Source: Candidatus Gastranaerophilales bacterium (lineage in GTDB: Bacteria > Cyanobacteriota > Vampirovibrionia > Gastranaerophilales > Gastranaerophilaceae). Taken from it: a stretch of 64,000 bases of DNA. The notes under the pieces were generated by a model, which worked only from the letters and a program-made list of their open reading frames with translations, was not told where the DNA came from and ran no database searches. Position 1 is the stretch's first letter; every line of letters begins with the position of its first letter. The translations under genes and the position numbers were made by a program. The stretch lies in assembly GCA_910587815.1 (NCBI GenBank), contig CAJUNK010000010.1, positions 1-64,000 of the forward strand. Reading direction: 5' to 3'. This document shows positions 42,262-49,933 of this stretch, one piece after another.

Positions 42262-43521
42262 ATGGACACAAATAAAAGACGAGTAGTTATAACAGGAATG
42301 GGTATTATTTCGCCCTTTGGTCTTGGAACCACAACATTTTGGGATAGTTTACTTGAAGGAAAAAGCGGTATTTCTACAATAGAAAATATCTCTCTTGATG
42401 GTCATACTGTGCATATTGCAGGGGAAATCAAAAATTTTGACCAAATAAGCAAGCTTGATCCTAAAGAATCAAGAAGAATGGACAGATACACCCAATTTGC
42501 TTTAACTGCGGCTGAAGAAGCTGTGGCAGATTCTAAAATATCAACAGAAAATGTTGATCCATATCGCTTTGGCGTAATTGTTGGTTCTGCTGCTGGTGGT
42601 TTTGATACTTTTGAAAAACAACACCACACAATTATTGATAGAGGCCCATCAAAATGCTCGCCTTTTACGGTTCCTATGATTATTTCAGATATGGGTGCTG
42701 GTAGAATTTCCATGAAATATGGTGCAAAAGGTCTGAACAAAGCCATTGTAACAGCATGTGCAACATCAGCACACTGTGTGGGGGATGCATTTAGAAGCAT
42801 CCAATATAATGATGCAGACGTGATTATTGCAGGTGGTGCAGAAGCTGTAATTACAAGGCTTGGTATCGGTGCTTTTACATCTGCAAGAACTTTATCAAAA
42901 AGAAATGATGAACCCCAGAAAGCTTCTCGTCCTTATGATAAAGATAGAGACGGTTTTGTTATGGCAGAAGGTTCTGCAATTTTAATTTTGGAAGAACTTG
43001 AACATGCTAAAAAGCGTGGTGCAAAAATTTATGCTGAAATTGTAGGTTATGGCCAAACAGCTGATGCTTATGATATTGTAGCTCCTGATCCAAGCGGAAA
43101 TGGTGCTGCAAAAGCAATGGAGCTTGCAGTTCAAGATGCAGGTATTGAAGCAAAAGAAGTTGGTTATGTAAATTCTCATGGTACATCAACAGGTCTTGGT
43201 GATGCTGCTGAATCTAAAGCTATTGCAAGAATTTTTGGTGATTTAGATACAAATCCCGATTTAAAAGTTTCTTCAACAAAAAGTATGCATGGCCACATGC
43301 TTGGGGCCACTGGTGCTGCTGAATCCATTGTTTGTATTATGGCGCTTCAAAAAGGCATAATACCGCCAACAATAAATCTTGATAATCAAGATGAATGTGT
43401 GGCTAATTTAAATTATGTGCCTCATAAACCTGTAAAAGCTGATATTAAGTATGCTCTTACAAACTCATTTGGTTTTGGCGGACACAACGCATCATTATTG
43501 TTTAAAAAATATGAAGGATAA
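42262..43521 (+). CDS. fabF: 3-oxoacyl-ACP synthase II
   Basis: 419 residues. RRVVITGMGIISPFG start, nucleophilic cysteine in VTACATSAHCVGDAF, histidines in VNSHGTSTGLGD and STKSMHGHMLGATGA, and the ending LTNSFGFGGHNASLLFKKY. This Cys-His-His triad defines the condensing enzyme that elongates acyl-ACP with malonyl-ACP. Second gene of the acpP-fabF unit, 116 bp after acpP. No terminator is obvious after it. Confidence 0.98.
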   Translation: MDTNKRRVVITGMGIISPFGLGTTTFWDSLLEGKSGISTIENISLDGHTVHIAGEIKNFDQISKLDPKESRRMDRYTQFALTAAEEAVADSKISTENVDPYRFGVIVGSAAGGFDTFEKQHHTIIDRGPSKCSPFTVPMIISDMGAGRISMKYGAKGLNKAIVTACATSAHCVGDAFRSIQYNDADVIIAGGAEAVITRLGIGAFTSARTLSKRNDEPQKASRPYDKDRDGFVMAEGSAILILEELEHAKKRGAKIYAEIVGYGQTADAYDIVAPDPSGNGAAKAMELAVQDAGIEAKEVGYVNSHGTSTGLGDAAESKAIARIFGDLDTNPDLKVSSTKSMHGHMLGATGAAESIVCIMALQKGIIPPTINLDNQDECVANLNYVPHKPVKADIKYALTNSFGFGGHNASLLFKKYEG

Positions 43522-43549
43522 TAACTAAGCTCATAATAAAAGTGATTAA

Positions 43550-43690
43550 AGTATCGCTTTCAAAAAGTGAGTAAAAGTGTTTCATAGGGCTAAAAGACAT
43601 AGGGTTTGCAGAAGAGCGGGACTAAATGTCTATTGAAGTGTGAACAGTAAACGGTAAAAGCGGTTGCTCCGCCACAATGGAACGTTGAAA
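43550..43690 (+). ncRNA. Candidate structured RNA between fabF and the tRNA-Leu repeats
   Basis: No reading frame. AGACAT (43595-43600) and ATGTCT (43626-43631) can pair around a purine-rich loop, followed by GCGG-TTGCT-CCGC. Base composition is less AT-rich than typical intergenic sequence here. No match to tmRNA, RNase P, SRP or 6S conserved blocks was noticed. It could be a remnant of a mobile element tied to the adjacent tRNA. Confidence 0.25.
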
Positions 43691-43692
43691 GT

Positions 43693-43905
43693 TATCATAT
43701 ATTTGTCGATGGGCGGCTTGTTTGAGTTTTACGAAAACAACAATCAATTCACCATTCCGCCCGTAAAAATTAATTTGAAAATTGAATAATATCATATATT
43801 TGTCGATGGGCGGCTTGTTTGAGTTTTACGAAAACAACAATCAATTCACCATTCCGCCCGTAAAAATTAATTTGAAAATTGAATAATATCATATATTTGT
43901 CGATG
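43693..43905 (+). repeat. 97-bp tandem repeat running into the tRNA-Leu gene
   Basis: Two complete, apparently identical 97-bp units (43693-43789, 43790-43886) are followed by a 19-bp third start (TATCATATATTTGTCGATG, 43887-43905) that continues into the real tRNA. Each unit therefore carries the tRNA upstream region and its first seven bases, then GGCGG and later GTTTGAG, like an internally deleted tRNA 5' half. It also holds a GGGCGG/CCGCCC inverted pair (43711-43716, 43757-43762). They look like duplications by slipped repair or by repeated insertion at the tRNA. Confidence 0.85.
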
Positions 43906-43977
43906 TGGCGGAATGGTAGACGCGCACGTTTGAGGGGCGTGTGGGCAACCGTGGGGGTTCAAGTCCCCCCATCGACA
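43899..43977 (+). tRNA. tRNA-Leu (anticodon GAG)
   Basis: Cloverleaf: acceptor GTCGATG/CATCGAC, D-stem GCG/CGC, anticodon stem CACGT/GCGTG with loop TTGAGGG (GAG), variable arm TGG-GCAA-CCG, T-arm GGGGG-TTCAAGT-CCCCC, discriminator A. The long variable arm fits the leucine class. CCA is not encoded. It reads CUC and CUU codons. Confidence 0.95.
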
Positions 43978-43988
43978 TTTAACTTTTT

Positions 43989-44015
43989 AGAGTCTCCATG
44001 ATGAGGCTCTATTTT
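43989..44015 (+). terminator. Probable terminator of tRNA-Leu
   Basis: AGAGTCTC pairs with GAGGCTCT (8 bp with one G-T pair, loop CATGAT), followed by ATTTTAG. Confidence 0.6.
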
Positions 44016-44050
44016 AGTACTTAAGTTATTCTTACGGGTTCCAAATAGAT

Positions 44051-45190
44051 TTAATTTTCAATATTTATAAATTGTTCCCTGTAAAGGGAGTCTAGCATAC
44101 CTGTGGCCAAATCCTTAGACATCAAATTTAAAACATAAATTCTATTATTAGAATGGTACCTCTGTAATAGTTCAGTATCTAGCATTTTTCCAATAATATG
44201 GCTTATTTGTCTTGGTGTTTTATCTTTAATAATAGTTTGAATATCCTTGGATTTTATTGTTCCGTCCTCTTTATTTAATGCCAATTCAAGAATTTTTTTA
44301 TATTCATCATTGATAAAGTGTAATTCATAAGCTCTATTTATGGCTGGCTTAACAATTTTATCCACAAAAAACCGTTTATTCATAAGCTTTGATAATTTTG
44401 ATATTTCATTATACAATCCATTTAATACGTACTCACACCAGGCTAGCTTGCCTTCATTAGTATTTTTATCCGCCAGTTTTAGCATTTGAAAATATTTTTC
44501 TCTATTGACACAAAAAACAGCTGTTGAATTTAATAAATATGCCATATCAAATCCATATTGCCTTAAAATTGCATAAGTCAATATTCTAGACATTCTTCCG
44601 TTACCATTATCAAATGGATGAATCCAAGTAAAGGCGTGATGTGCAATTGCAACTTTTAATAATTGTTTTTGTATTTTATCTGTTTTATTAATCCAATCGA
44701 CTAACTCTTCCATGAATCCAGGTACAGCAGTTGGATTTGGAGGAATATGTTCAGCTTTATTAATAATAACATTACAACTTCTGTATCGACCGCTTTCCTT
44801 GCTGCCTTCTGATTTTAAATCATTAGTAATAATATAGTGTAACTCTTTTATAAACTTGTTAGATATTTTAAAATTACCGTCTTCTAAAAAGCATTGATTA
44901 ACATAATCTATTGCTTTTTCTATATTGTTGATTTCCTTAATATTATCTAGTTCATCTTTATTTTCAAACTTTGAAGCAACGTAATCCGAAATTGTTGTTC
45001 TATTGCCTTCGACTCTTGCAGATTGTAAACTTTCTATCATATAAAAAATTTGTCTTACTTGTGCAAATAATCTTATATCGATTTCAAGAGGTGCAATTTG
45101 ATGTCTTAATACTTCAAGCTTAGTAATTAATTCAACAAGATTGCTATCAAAAGAAATTTTGGGTAATTCTAAGTTCAATTTATGACACAT
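44051..45190 (-). CDS. Fic-family AMP-transferase with N-terminal inhibitory helix
   Basis: 379 residues. The Fic active site HPFDNGNGRMSR (His191 catalytic) is complete. The inhibitory motif SARVEGN (57-63), S-x3-E-G/N type, lies N-terminal, making it a class II Fic protein held inactive in cis. The C-terminal ~90 residues read as a winged helix (KSKDIQTIIKDKTPRQISHIIGKML). Such proteins transfer AMP to a hydroxyl side chain of a target protein. It starts with AAGGAAA before the ATG. It is flanked by tRNA-Leu on one side and a partial copy of the tRNA 3' end on the other, so it may be cargo of an integrated element. A TTTACA-rich palindromic region lies upstream. Confidence 0.9.
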   Translation of the reverse strand: MCHKLNLELPKISFDSNLVELITKLEVLRHQIAPLEIDIRLFAQVRQIFYMIESLQSARVEGNRTTISDYVASKFENKDELDNIKEINNIEKAIDYVNQCFLEDGNFKISNKFIKELHYIITNDLKSEGSKESGRYRSCNVIINKAEHIPPNPTAVPGFMEELVDWINKTDKIQKQLLKVAIAHHAFTWIHPFDNGNGRMSRILTYAILRQYGFDMAYLLNSTAVFCVNREKYFQMLKLADKNTNEGKLAWCEYVLNGLYNEISKLSKLMNKRFFVDKIVKPAINRAYELHFINDEYKKILELALNKEDGTIKSKDIQTIIKDKTPRQISHIIGKMLDTELLQRYHSNNRIYVLNLMSKDLATGMLDSLYREQFINIEN

Positions 45191-45225
45191 ATATTTTTCC
45201 TTTTTGTAATTAAATATATCATAAT

Positions 45226-45243
45226 ATTTACATTACTGTAAAT
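45226..45243 (-). promoter_or_regulatory. Palindrome upstream of the fic gene
   Basis: ATTTACATTACTGTAAAT has 7-bp arms around TTAC and lies 36 bp before the fic start. Four more TTTACA half-sites follow between 45249 and 45365. Possible operator, perhaps bound by the winged-helix tail of the Fic protein itself. Confidence 0.4.
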
Positions 45244-45440
45244 AATTATTTACATGAATATTTCCAAACAGTCTAATTTTACTAGGTTTTAATAAAATTA
45301 ATTTTATTAATTATTTACACACATACATATATTTTTTTACATATTAAGTTTGCATTATTTACATTCTAATCCTAACGTTATTCTCATATTATAATAAATT
45401 TGCGTTGACTCTTTCATTGTGTCAATAATGGACTTATAAA

Positions 45441-45466
45441 GTTCCAAAGTCGTACCCCCATCGACA
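45441..45466 (+). repeat. Partial copy of the tRNA-Leu 3' end
   Basis: CCCCCATCGACA (45455-45466) is identical to 43966-43977, the last 12 bases of the tRNA gene. The preceding GTTCCAAAGTCGTA aligns with tRNA GTTCAAGTC with small insertions. A terminator follows at once, as after a real tRNA. Fits an att-site duplicate or a tRNA remnant. Confidence 0.55.
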
Positions 45467-45481
45467 ATTTTTTGAAAAAAT

Positions 45482-45503
45482 ACCTTTTGATAAGGTCTTT
45501 TTT
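45482..45503 (+). terminator. Terminator beyond the tRNA-Leu 3'-end copy
   Basis: ACCTT-TTGAT-AAGGT followed by CTTTTTTT. It sits 16 bases after the tRNA-end copy, in the place a tRNA terminator would occupy. Confidence 0.7.
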
Positions 45504-45735
45504 ATTGCTATTATTAAACTTCAAGAGTTAAGTGGGATGTAACTAATGCTTTGACTTTATCTAAGAGCAAAAGCGTTTCAGGTTTGTTTAATTTTTTGAG
45601 AAATTCTCGTACAAAAAGTTTAAACTTTGTCCCTTTGGATACAAATTTTATAATGTTTTAATTGATTGCAGAACTTGAGTCAATTGGCAAGTTTGCTATT
45701 TATATCCTTTGGCATATTACTATTATCTGCAAATG

Positions 45736-46947
45736 TCATGCATAATGGACACCAGGGGTGCTGTCTGTATCATTTATAGGGTTTTCAGAATCTTTGTATG
45801 CAAAGCTTCCATACCGTACTGCTACACTATTAATATTGTCTTTTATTTCATCATAAGGCAATTTAACATCGATTTTAGAACATAGATTTTCAAATATTTT
45901 AGCCTCTTTTGAAACATCTAAATCGGATTTGCTGCCAATAACTGTAAATGGTCTTTTTTCAAAAGTTTTTTTGGTAAATGTTTTATCACCCGCTGTTTTT
46001 ATGCAATCCATAAGTTGCGTATTAAAATGGTCAAAATCTTCTTTTTCAAATTTAAAATATTCAGCTTCAAATTCGTTATCATGTAATGTTGACATAAAAT
46101 CTGCATTATCTTTTAGCTGTATACTATATTTCAAACAGTCAAACAGTAATAATACAGAATTTATTCTTTTATTTGGTTTGCTGATACCATCAGTTTTTCC
46201 GCACCCATCTTGCCACAGTTCCAGTGCACGATTTTCCATTGCATATAAATTGAGCTTGTCTAATTCGTTTCTTAGTATATGTTGGCTTGGCGCAGCAAGT
46301 GCATTTGCTCTTGCAAGCTCTATCTGTATTGCTTTATCATTTGGCTTTAGCCCTTCATTGTTCTTTAGATGGTATGCTCTTTGCAGGTGATATTTAGCTT
46401 TTGCAGGCAGGTAATCTTCTAAAAATCTTAATTGTGTTTTTTCAGATTTTATTGAAGTCACATATTTAGCAAGGCCAGCTTCTGCAAATTCCTGTGCATT
46501 TGATGGCATAGCAATGTTTGCATCTGTATTTGCTCTTTGGAATTTCCCATTTGCGTGGTAAAAATTTGCACAATGCCTAAAACCATCCATATTAACTTTG
46601 CCATCATTTGCAAAATACAGATGTTCCAGGCTTAAATTTTTATGTAATATTCCTGCTTTTTCCAGTGAAAAAAAGTTTTTGAAAAGATTTTCTAAATGTT
46701 TTTCTTTTATTGGATTAGTTATAAAATTTGCAGGCATACCACTTATTTCATATTCTGCACAAAAATCGCCATTTATTCTTCTTGTGTGTCCATAAACAGG
46801 TGCATCAATCCCTGCTTTTCTTGCCTTATCACTTTTTATGGCTTCTTCCCAAAAAGCTTCTTTGCCGATTTCTGAACTATTAAGATGCATTGCTCTTCCA
46901 AAGCTTGTAATTGTTGTGGCTGTATTTTGTACAGGGCTAATTAGCAT
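45736..46947 (-). CDS. Kinase-like protein A (probable pseudokinase), lineage-type tag
   Basis: 403 residues from the ATG at 46947; a TTG three codons earlier is also in frame. The N-terminus MLISPVQN...TSFGRAM carries the F-x-G tag, with no signal peptide. Residues ~85-150 read like the kinase hinge and catalytic loop: HLENLFKNFFSLEKAGILHKNLSLEHLYFANDGKVNMDGFRH. HKNL stands at the HRDL position, and MDGF at the DFG position. The catalytic Asp is Asn here, so phosphotransfer is doubtful. The C-terminal 200 residues are helical, without known motifs. The paralogue lies 77 bp upstream. Assignment to the kinase fold rests on motif order only. Confidence 0.65.
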   Translation of the reverse strand: MLISPVQNTATTITSFGRAMHLNSSEIGKEAFWEEAIKSDKARKAGIDAPVYGHTRRINGDFCAEYEISGMPANFITNPIKEKHLENLFKNFFSLEKAGILHKNLSLEHLYFANDGKVNMDGFRHCANFYHANGKFQRANTDANIAMPSNAQEFAEAGLAKYVTSIKSEKTQLRFLEDYLPAKAKYHLQRAYHLKNNEGLKPNDKAIQIELARANALAAPSQHILRNELDKLNLYAMENRALELWQDGCGKTDGISKPNKRINSVLLLFDCLKYSIQLKDNADFMSTLHDNEFEAEYFKFEKEDFDHFNTQLMDCIKTAGDKTFTKKTFEKRPFTVIGSKSDLDVSKEAKIFENLCSKIDVKLPYDEIKDNINSVAVRYGSFAYKDSENPINDTDSTPGVHYA

Positions 46948-47033
46948 AAAATCCAACTTTCATCTTCCTTGACCTTTTTTGTAATTTTTACAAGGTCTAT
47001 AAAGAATTTTTTTTGCTACCTTTTATTATCTTC

Positions 47034-48238
47034 TTATTCTATATTCTTTTTGTGTTCTTCTATCCAATCTGATTCGCAAACTAGCTGCCAATTGAAAATT
47101 AAATCTTTATAGTATTCTTTTGATTTTTCTATATTTTCCAACATTGCCTCTGCGGGTTTATTTATATCAATTTCAGAATATAAATCTAAAAAATCATCCA
47201 TTTCATCTTTGTCTGCAAGATAAATCTTTTCAATGTCATCAACAAAATTCCATCTTGCCATACCTTTTGTATCATCATAAAGATTCTTTAAAAACAACTC
47301 ATCTGCTTGGTTTTCAAGTTTAAAGAAAGCCTGTTCATCATCTGTTTGCGCATTCTTTGCTAAATTTTTTGATTTTTCATTTAATTTCATAGCATCTTTG
47401 ATGCAGTCTATATGCATTATTATTGCATTAAATCTTCGCACAGGGTTAATCTCATGGCCGCAGGCGCCATTTCCTTCATCCCATTCTGTATATGCTGCTC
47501 TTTTTTGCCCAAAAGTTCAGCTTTTTCTATACTAAATTCTATAATATCTTTTGATGGATCTTTAAATACCCTGCTTTGAATTTCTTCAAATTTGACTGTT
47601 TTGTCATCAGGCATAAAGCCTCTATCTAAAAGCATTTCGGCACGTTTTTGGTGATAATAGCTGCGCTCTTTTAAATAGTTTTTCATAAAAATTTCTTTTT
47701 CACTATCATTCTTCATTTTAGAAATGTAGCCGCCAAGAAACTGTTCTTCTAAAACCATTTCATTTGATGGCATTATAAAATCAGGAATTCTGATGCTACC
47801 ATTATTTCCGATTAGCTTTCCATTGGGCTTTTTTGCAAAATTAAAAGAAAACCTAAAGCAATCAATTTCCACTCCACCATTATCTGCAAAGAATAAATGT
47901 GCAGAATCAAGGTCATTATGGTAAATTCCAGCTTTATCCAGAATAAAAAGGTTTTTAAATAAATTTCTTAAATGCTTTTTTGAAACAGGATTTGTGCGTA
48001 AATCTGCAATATCACCTTTTGTTTCATACTGAATCCAAGAAATATTGCCGTTTTCATCTTTTTTGCTTGCATATAATGGTACATCTACACCAAACTTTTT
48101 TGCTCTTTTGGTTTGTTTACCTTCATTGTTTAATTGTTCTTGATTTATTGTATCATCAGGCTGCAAATATAAATATCGCCCCTTAAATGATGCGCACGTA
48201 GCAGAAAATGGCAAAATATCAACACTTGAAATCTTCAT
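47034..48238 (-). pseudogene. Kinase-like protein B, split by a 1-nt frameshift
   Basis: Two frames (48238-47420, 47441-47034) together match protein A over its full length. Frame 1 ends after IEKAELLGKK; the other frame continues RAAYTEWDEGNGACG...RRFNAIIMHIDCIKDAM, like NRALELWQDGCGK...KRINSVLLLFDCLKYS in A. One extra A in the A6 run at 47501-47506 would join them into 401 residues against 403 in A. The N-terminus has SFKGRYL as tag, and a better kinase loop than A: KAGIYHNDLDSAHLFFADNGGVEIDCFRF, with the catalytic Asp kept. As read, the product is a 272-residue N-terminal piece retaining the catalytic motifs. A -1 slip on the A-run would restore it. Confidence 0.75.
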
Positions 48239-48368
48239 AAAACCTAATACCTCATTTGCTCAAATAATATCCTAACAAACACAATTTATTGTATACTAAA
48301 ATGCTTGTAAAATATATTAGTTGCTAATTTTACCTGTAAGCTTTACAAAGATTAATATAACTTTATAT

Positions 48369-48836
48369 TTATAAAGTATTATTTTTTGTAATATCTATAT
48401 AATTTTGAGCCTCAGGCAGGCTTATACATTCTTCATTAGCAATGCTTTTTACTTCTTCTGATATATTTGATGGAGTTTCTGCGCTGCAATCAGAAACATC
48501 CATATTACAGTCTACGCAGTCAAAATGAATTCCATGAGCATGGTTATAGTATATATTTTGGCATGTGTATTCATCCCTGTCGCCTGTATAAACGGAGCGG
48601 TATTCTAAATCCCAAATGCTTTTGCCTTGTTCAGATTTTCCCTGTGCATATCCTTTGTCATAAGAAGCTTCATATAAGGTTCTCTCCCAAGTTGTTTTAT
48701 AGTCATTATCAAAATCTTCAGCATGTTGGTTATCCACGCCATTTCTGTATCCGCTGCTGTAACCATCTAAAAATACTGATGCTCCGCCATTAAAATTTAT
48801 ACTATTTGAAACAAAACCTATACGTGCCACTTGCAT
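48369..48836 (-). CDS. Hypothetical protein with lineage-type N-terminal tag
   Basis: 155 residues, starting at the ATG at 48836 with GGAGAGA upstream. The N-terminus is MQVARIGFVSNSINFNGGAS. The rest is acidic and rich in Tyr, with repeated turns (GYSSGYRNGVDN, SYDKGYAQGKSEQGKS), a Cys/His cluster (HGIHFDCVDCNMDVSDC, possible metal site) and no membrane segment. No family is recognised. Between the DUF475-type gene and the kinase-like pair on the same strand. Confidence 0.65.
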   Translation of the reverse strand: MQVARIGFVSNSINFNGGASVFLDGYSSGYRNGVDNQHAEDFDNDYKTTWERTLYEASYDKGYAQGKSEQGKSIWDLEYRSVYTGDRDEYTCQNIYYNHAHGIHFDCVDCNMDVSDCSAETPSNISEEVKSIANEECISLPEAQNYIDITKNNTL

Positions 48837-48892
48837 TATATCTCTCCAATTAAAAGTGCTCTTTAATATAAAACACAAACAAAAAATGCTTG

Positions 48893-49930
48893 CTAAGTAT
48901 TCTTTTTATTTTCTTTTAAAGAAGCAATAAAGCTTGCGCCAACAAACATAAGCCCTAATGTTCCTGTCACAATTTCAGGCACTTCATAAACCGTTGATAT
49001 AAACATAATGATAGCCAGGGTAAAAATTGCATAGTGTGCGCCTGATGAAAGATATGGGTATTTTTTTAATGTTTTTTCTTCCACCATAACAAGAGTAAGG
49101 CTTCTTACAAACATTGCCCCTATTGCAAGCCCTATCATAATTATTACAATATCTTTACTTATTGCAAAGCTTCCTAAAACTCCATCTAATGAAAAAGATG
49201 CATCAATGAGTTCTAAATAAACAAACATCATAAAACCGCCCGTTGCAGCGCCCTTTATGGCGTTTTGCATCTTTTTTTCTTGTATTTTTTCTAAAATTTC
49301 ACACACTTTTTTTACAAAAATATAAACAATAATTCCTATTATGCCTGAAAGCATAACCTGCATTTTTTGTTCTTCGCTAATAAAAAATTGAATTCCAAAT
49401 ATTGCAAGCAAACTTATTAAAATATCAAGATATTTAATATTAAGGTTTATTAAATATTCTTCAACTTTCTTAATCCAAAGATTTTTGTTTTCTAAAAAGA
49501 AATATTCTAAACCAACCATCATTAAAAAAGCTCCGCCAAAGGCCACAAGCGGTGCATGGGCAATATGCAGATAATGTGTATACTGGCTTACATCTTCTAG
49601 TGCAAGGTGTACGGTTTTTATTATGCTTAAATTTGAAAATATTGAAACAATAAGCACAGGGAAGAAAAATCTCATCCCAAACACCGCAATTAAAATACCC
49701 CATGTTAAAAATCTATGTTGCCATTTTGGAGTCATTTTTTCTAAAATTAATGCATTTACAACAGCATTATCAAAAGATAATGTTATTTCTAAAATTGCAA
49801 GGAAAAATGTTATAAATAAGGCTTTCGGCCCGCTTCCAGGTGAAATATGCTCTGCCCAAAAATACGCCCCAATAAAACCAAATACTGTAATAAAAACAGA
49901 TTCTCCAAAATGCCTTATAAAATCTTTCAT
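48893..49930 (-). CDS. DUF475/TerC-related integral membrane protein
   Basis: 345 residues with about nine membrane helices. The DUF475/TerC pattern is seen in LAILEITLSFDNAVVNALIL (Asp-Asn in helix) and LELIDASFSLDGVLGSFAIS (Asp pair in helix), with GMRFFFPV and QNAIKGAATGGFMMF between. TerC-type proteins are linked to metal-ion handling, including export of manganese during metallation of secreted proteins. Three bp after the sugar porter. Specific substrate not known. Confidence 0.85.
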   Translation of the reverse strand: MKDFIRHFGESVFITVFGFIGAYFWAEHISPGSGPKALFITFFLAILEITLSFDNAVVNALILEKMTPKWQHRFLTWGILIAVFGMRFFFPVLIVSIFSNLSIIKTVHLALEDVSQYTHYLHIAHAPLVAFGGAFLMMVGLEYFFLENKNLWIKKVEEYLINLNIKYLDILISLLAIFGIQFFISEEQKMQVMLSGIIGIIVYIFVKKVCEILEKIQEKKMQNAIKGAATGGFMMFVYLELIDASFSLDGVLGSFAISKDIVIIMIGLAIGAMFVRSLTLVMVEEKTLKKYPYLSSGAHYAIFTLAIIMFISTVYEVPEIVTGTLGLMFVGASFIASLKENKKNT

Positions 49931-49933
49931 ATT

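Larger units (their letters stand above)
45191..45735. other. 545-bp intergenic region upstream of fic
   Basis: It holds the fic palindrome and TTTACA cluster, a partial copy of the tRNA-Leu 3' end at 45441-45466, and a terminator at 45482-45503. From 45504 to 45735 I see no gene or clear signal. Confidence 0.6.

Noticed and set aside
43693..43905. Tandem repeats as a CRISPR array
   Set aside because: Only two full 97-bp units, identical throughout with no spacers, joined directly; no cas genes in the window.
47420..47520. Programmed -1 frameshifting in kinase-like B
   Set aside because: The A6-G run is read as AAA AAA G in the zero frame, not as the classical A-AAA-AAG, and I saw no clear stimulatory hairpin downstream. 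Slippage is possible but decay or error is simpler.
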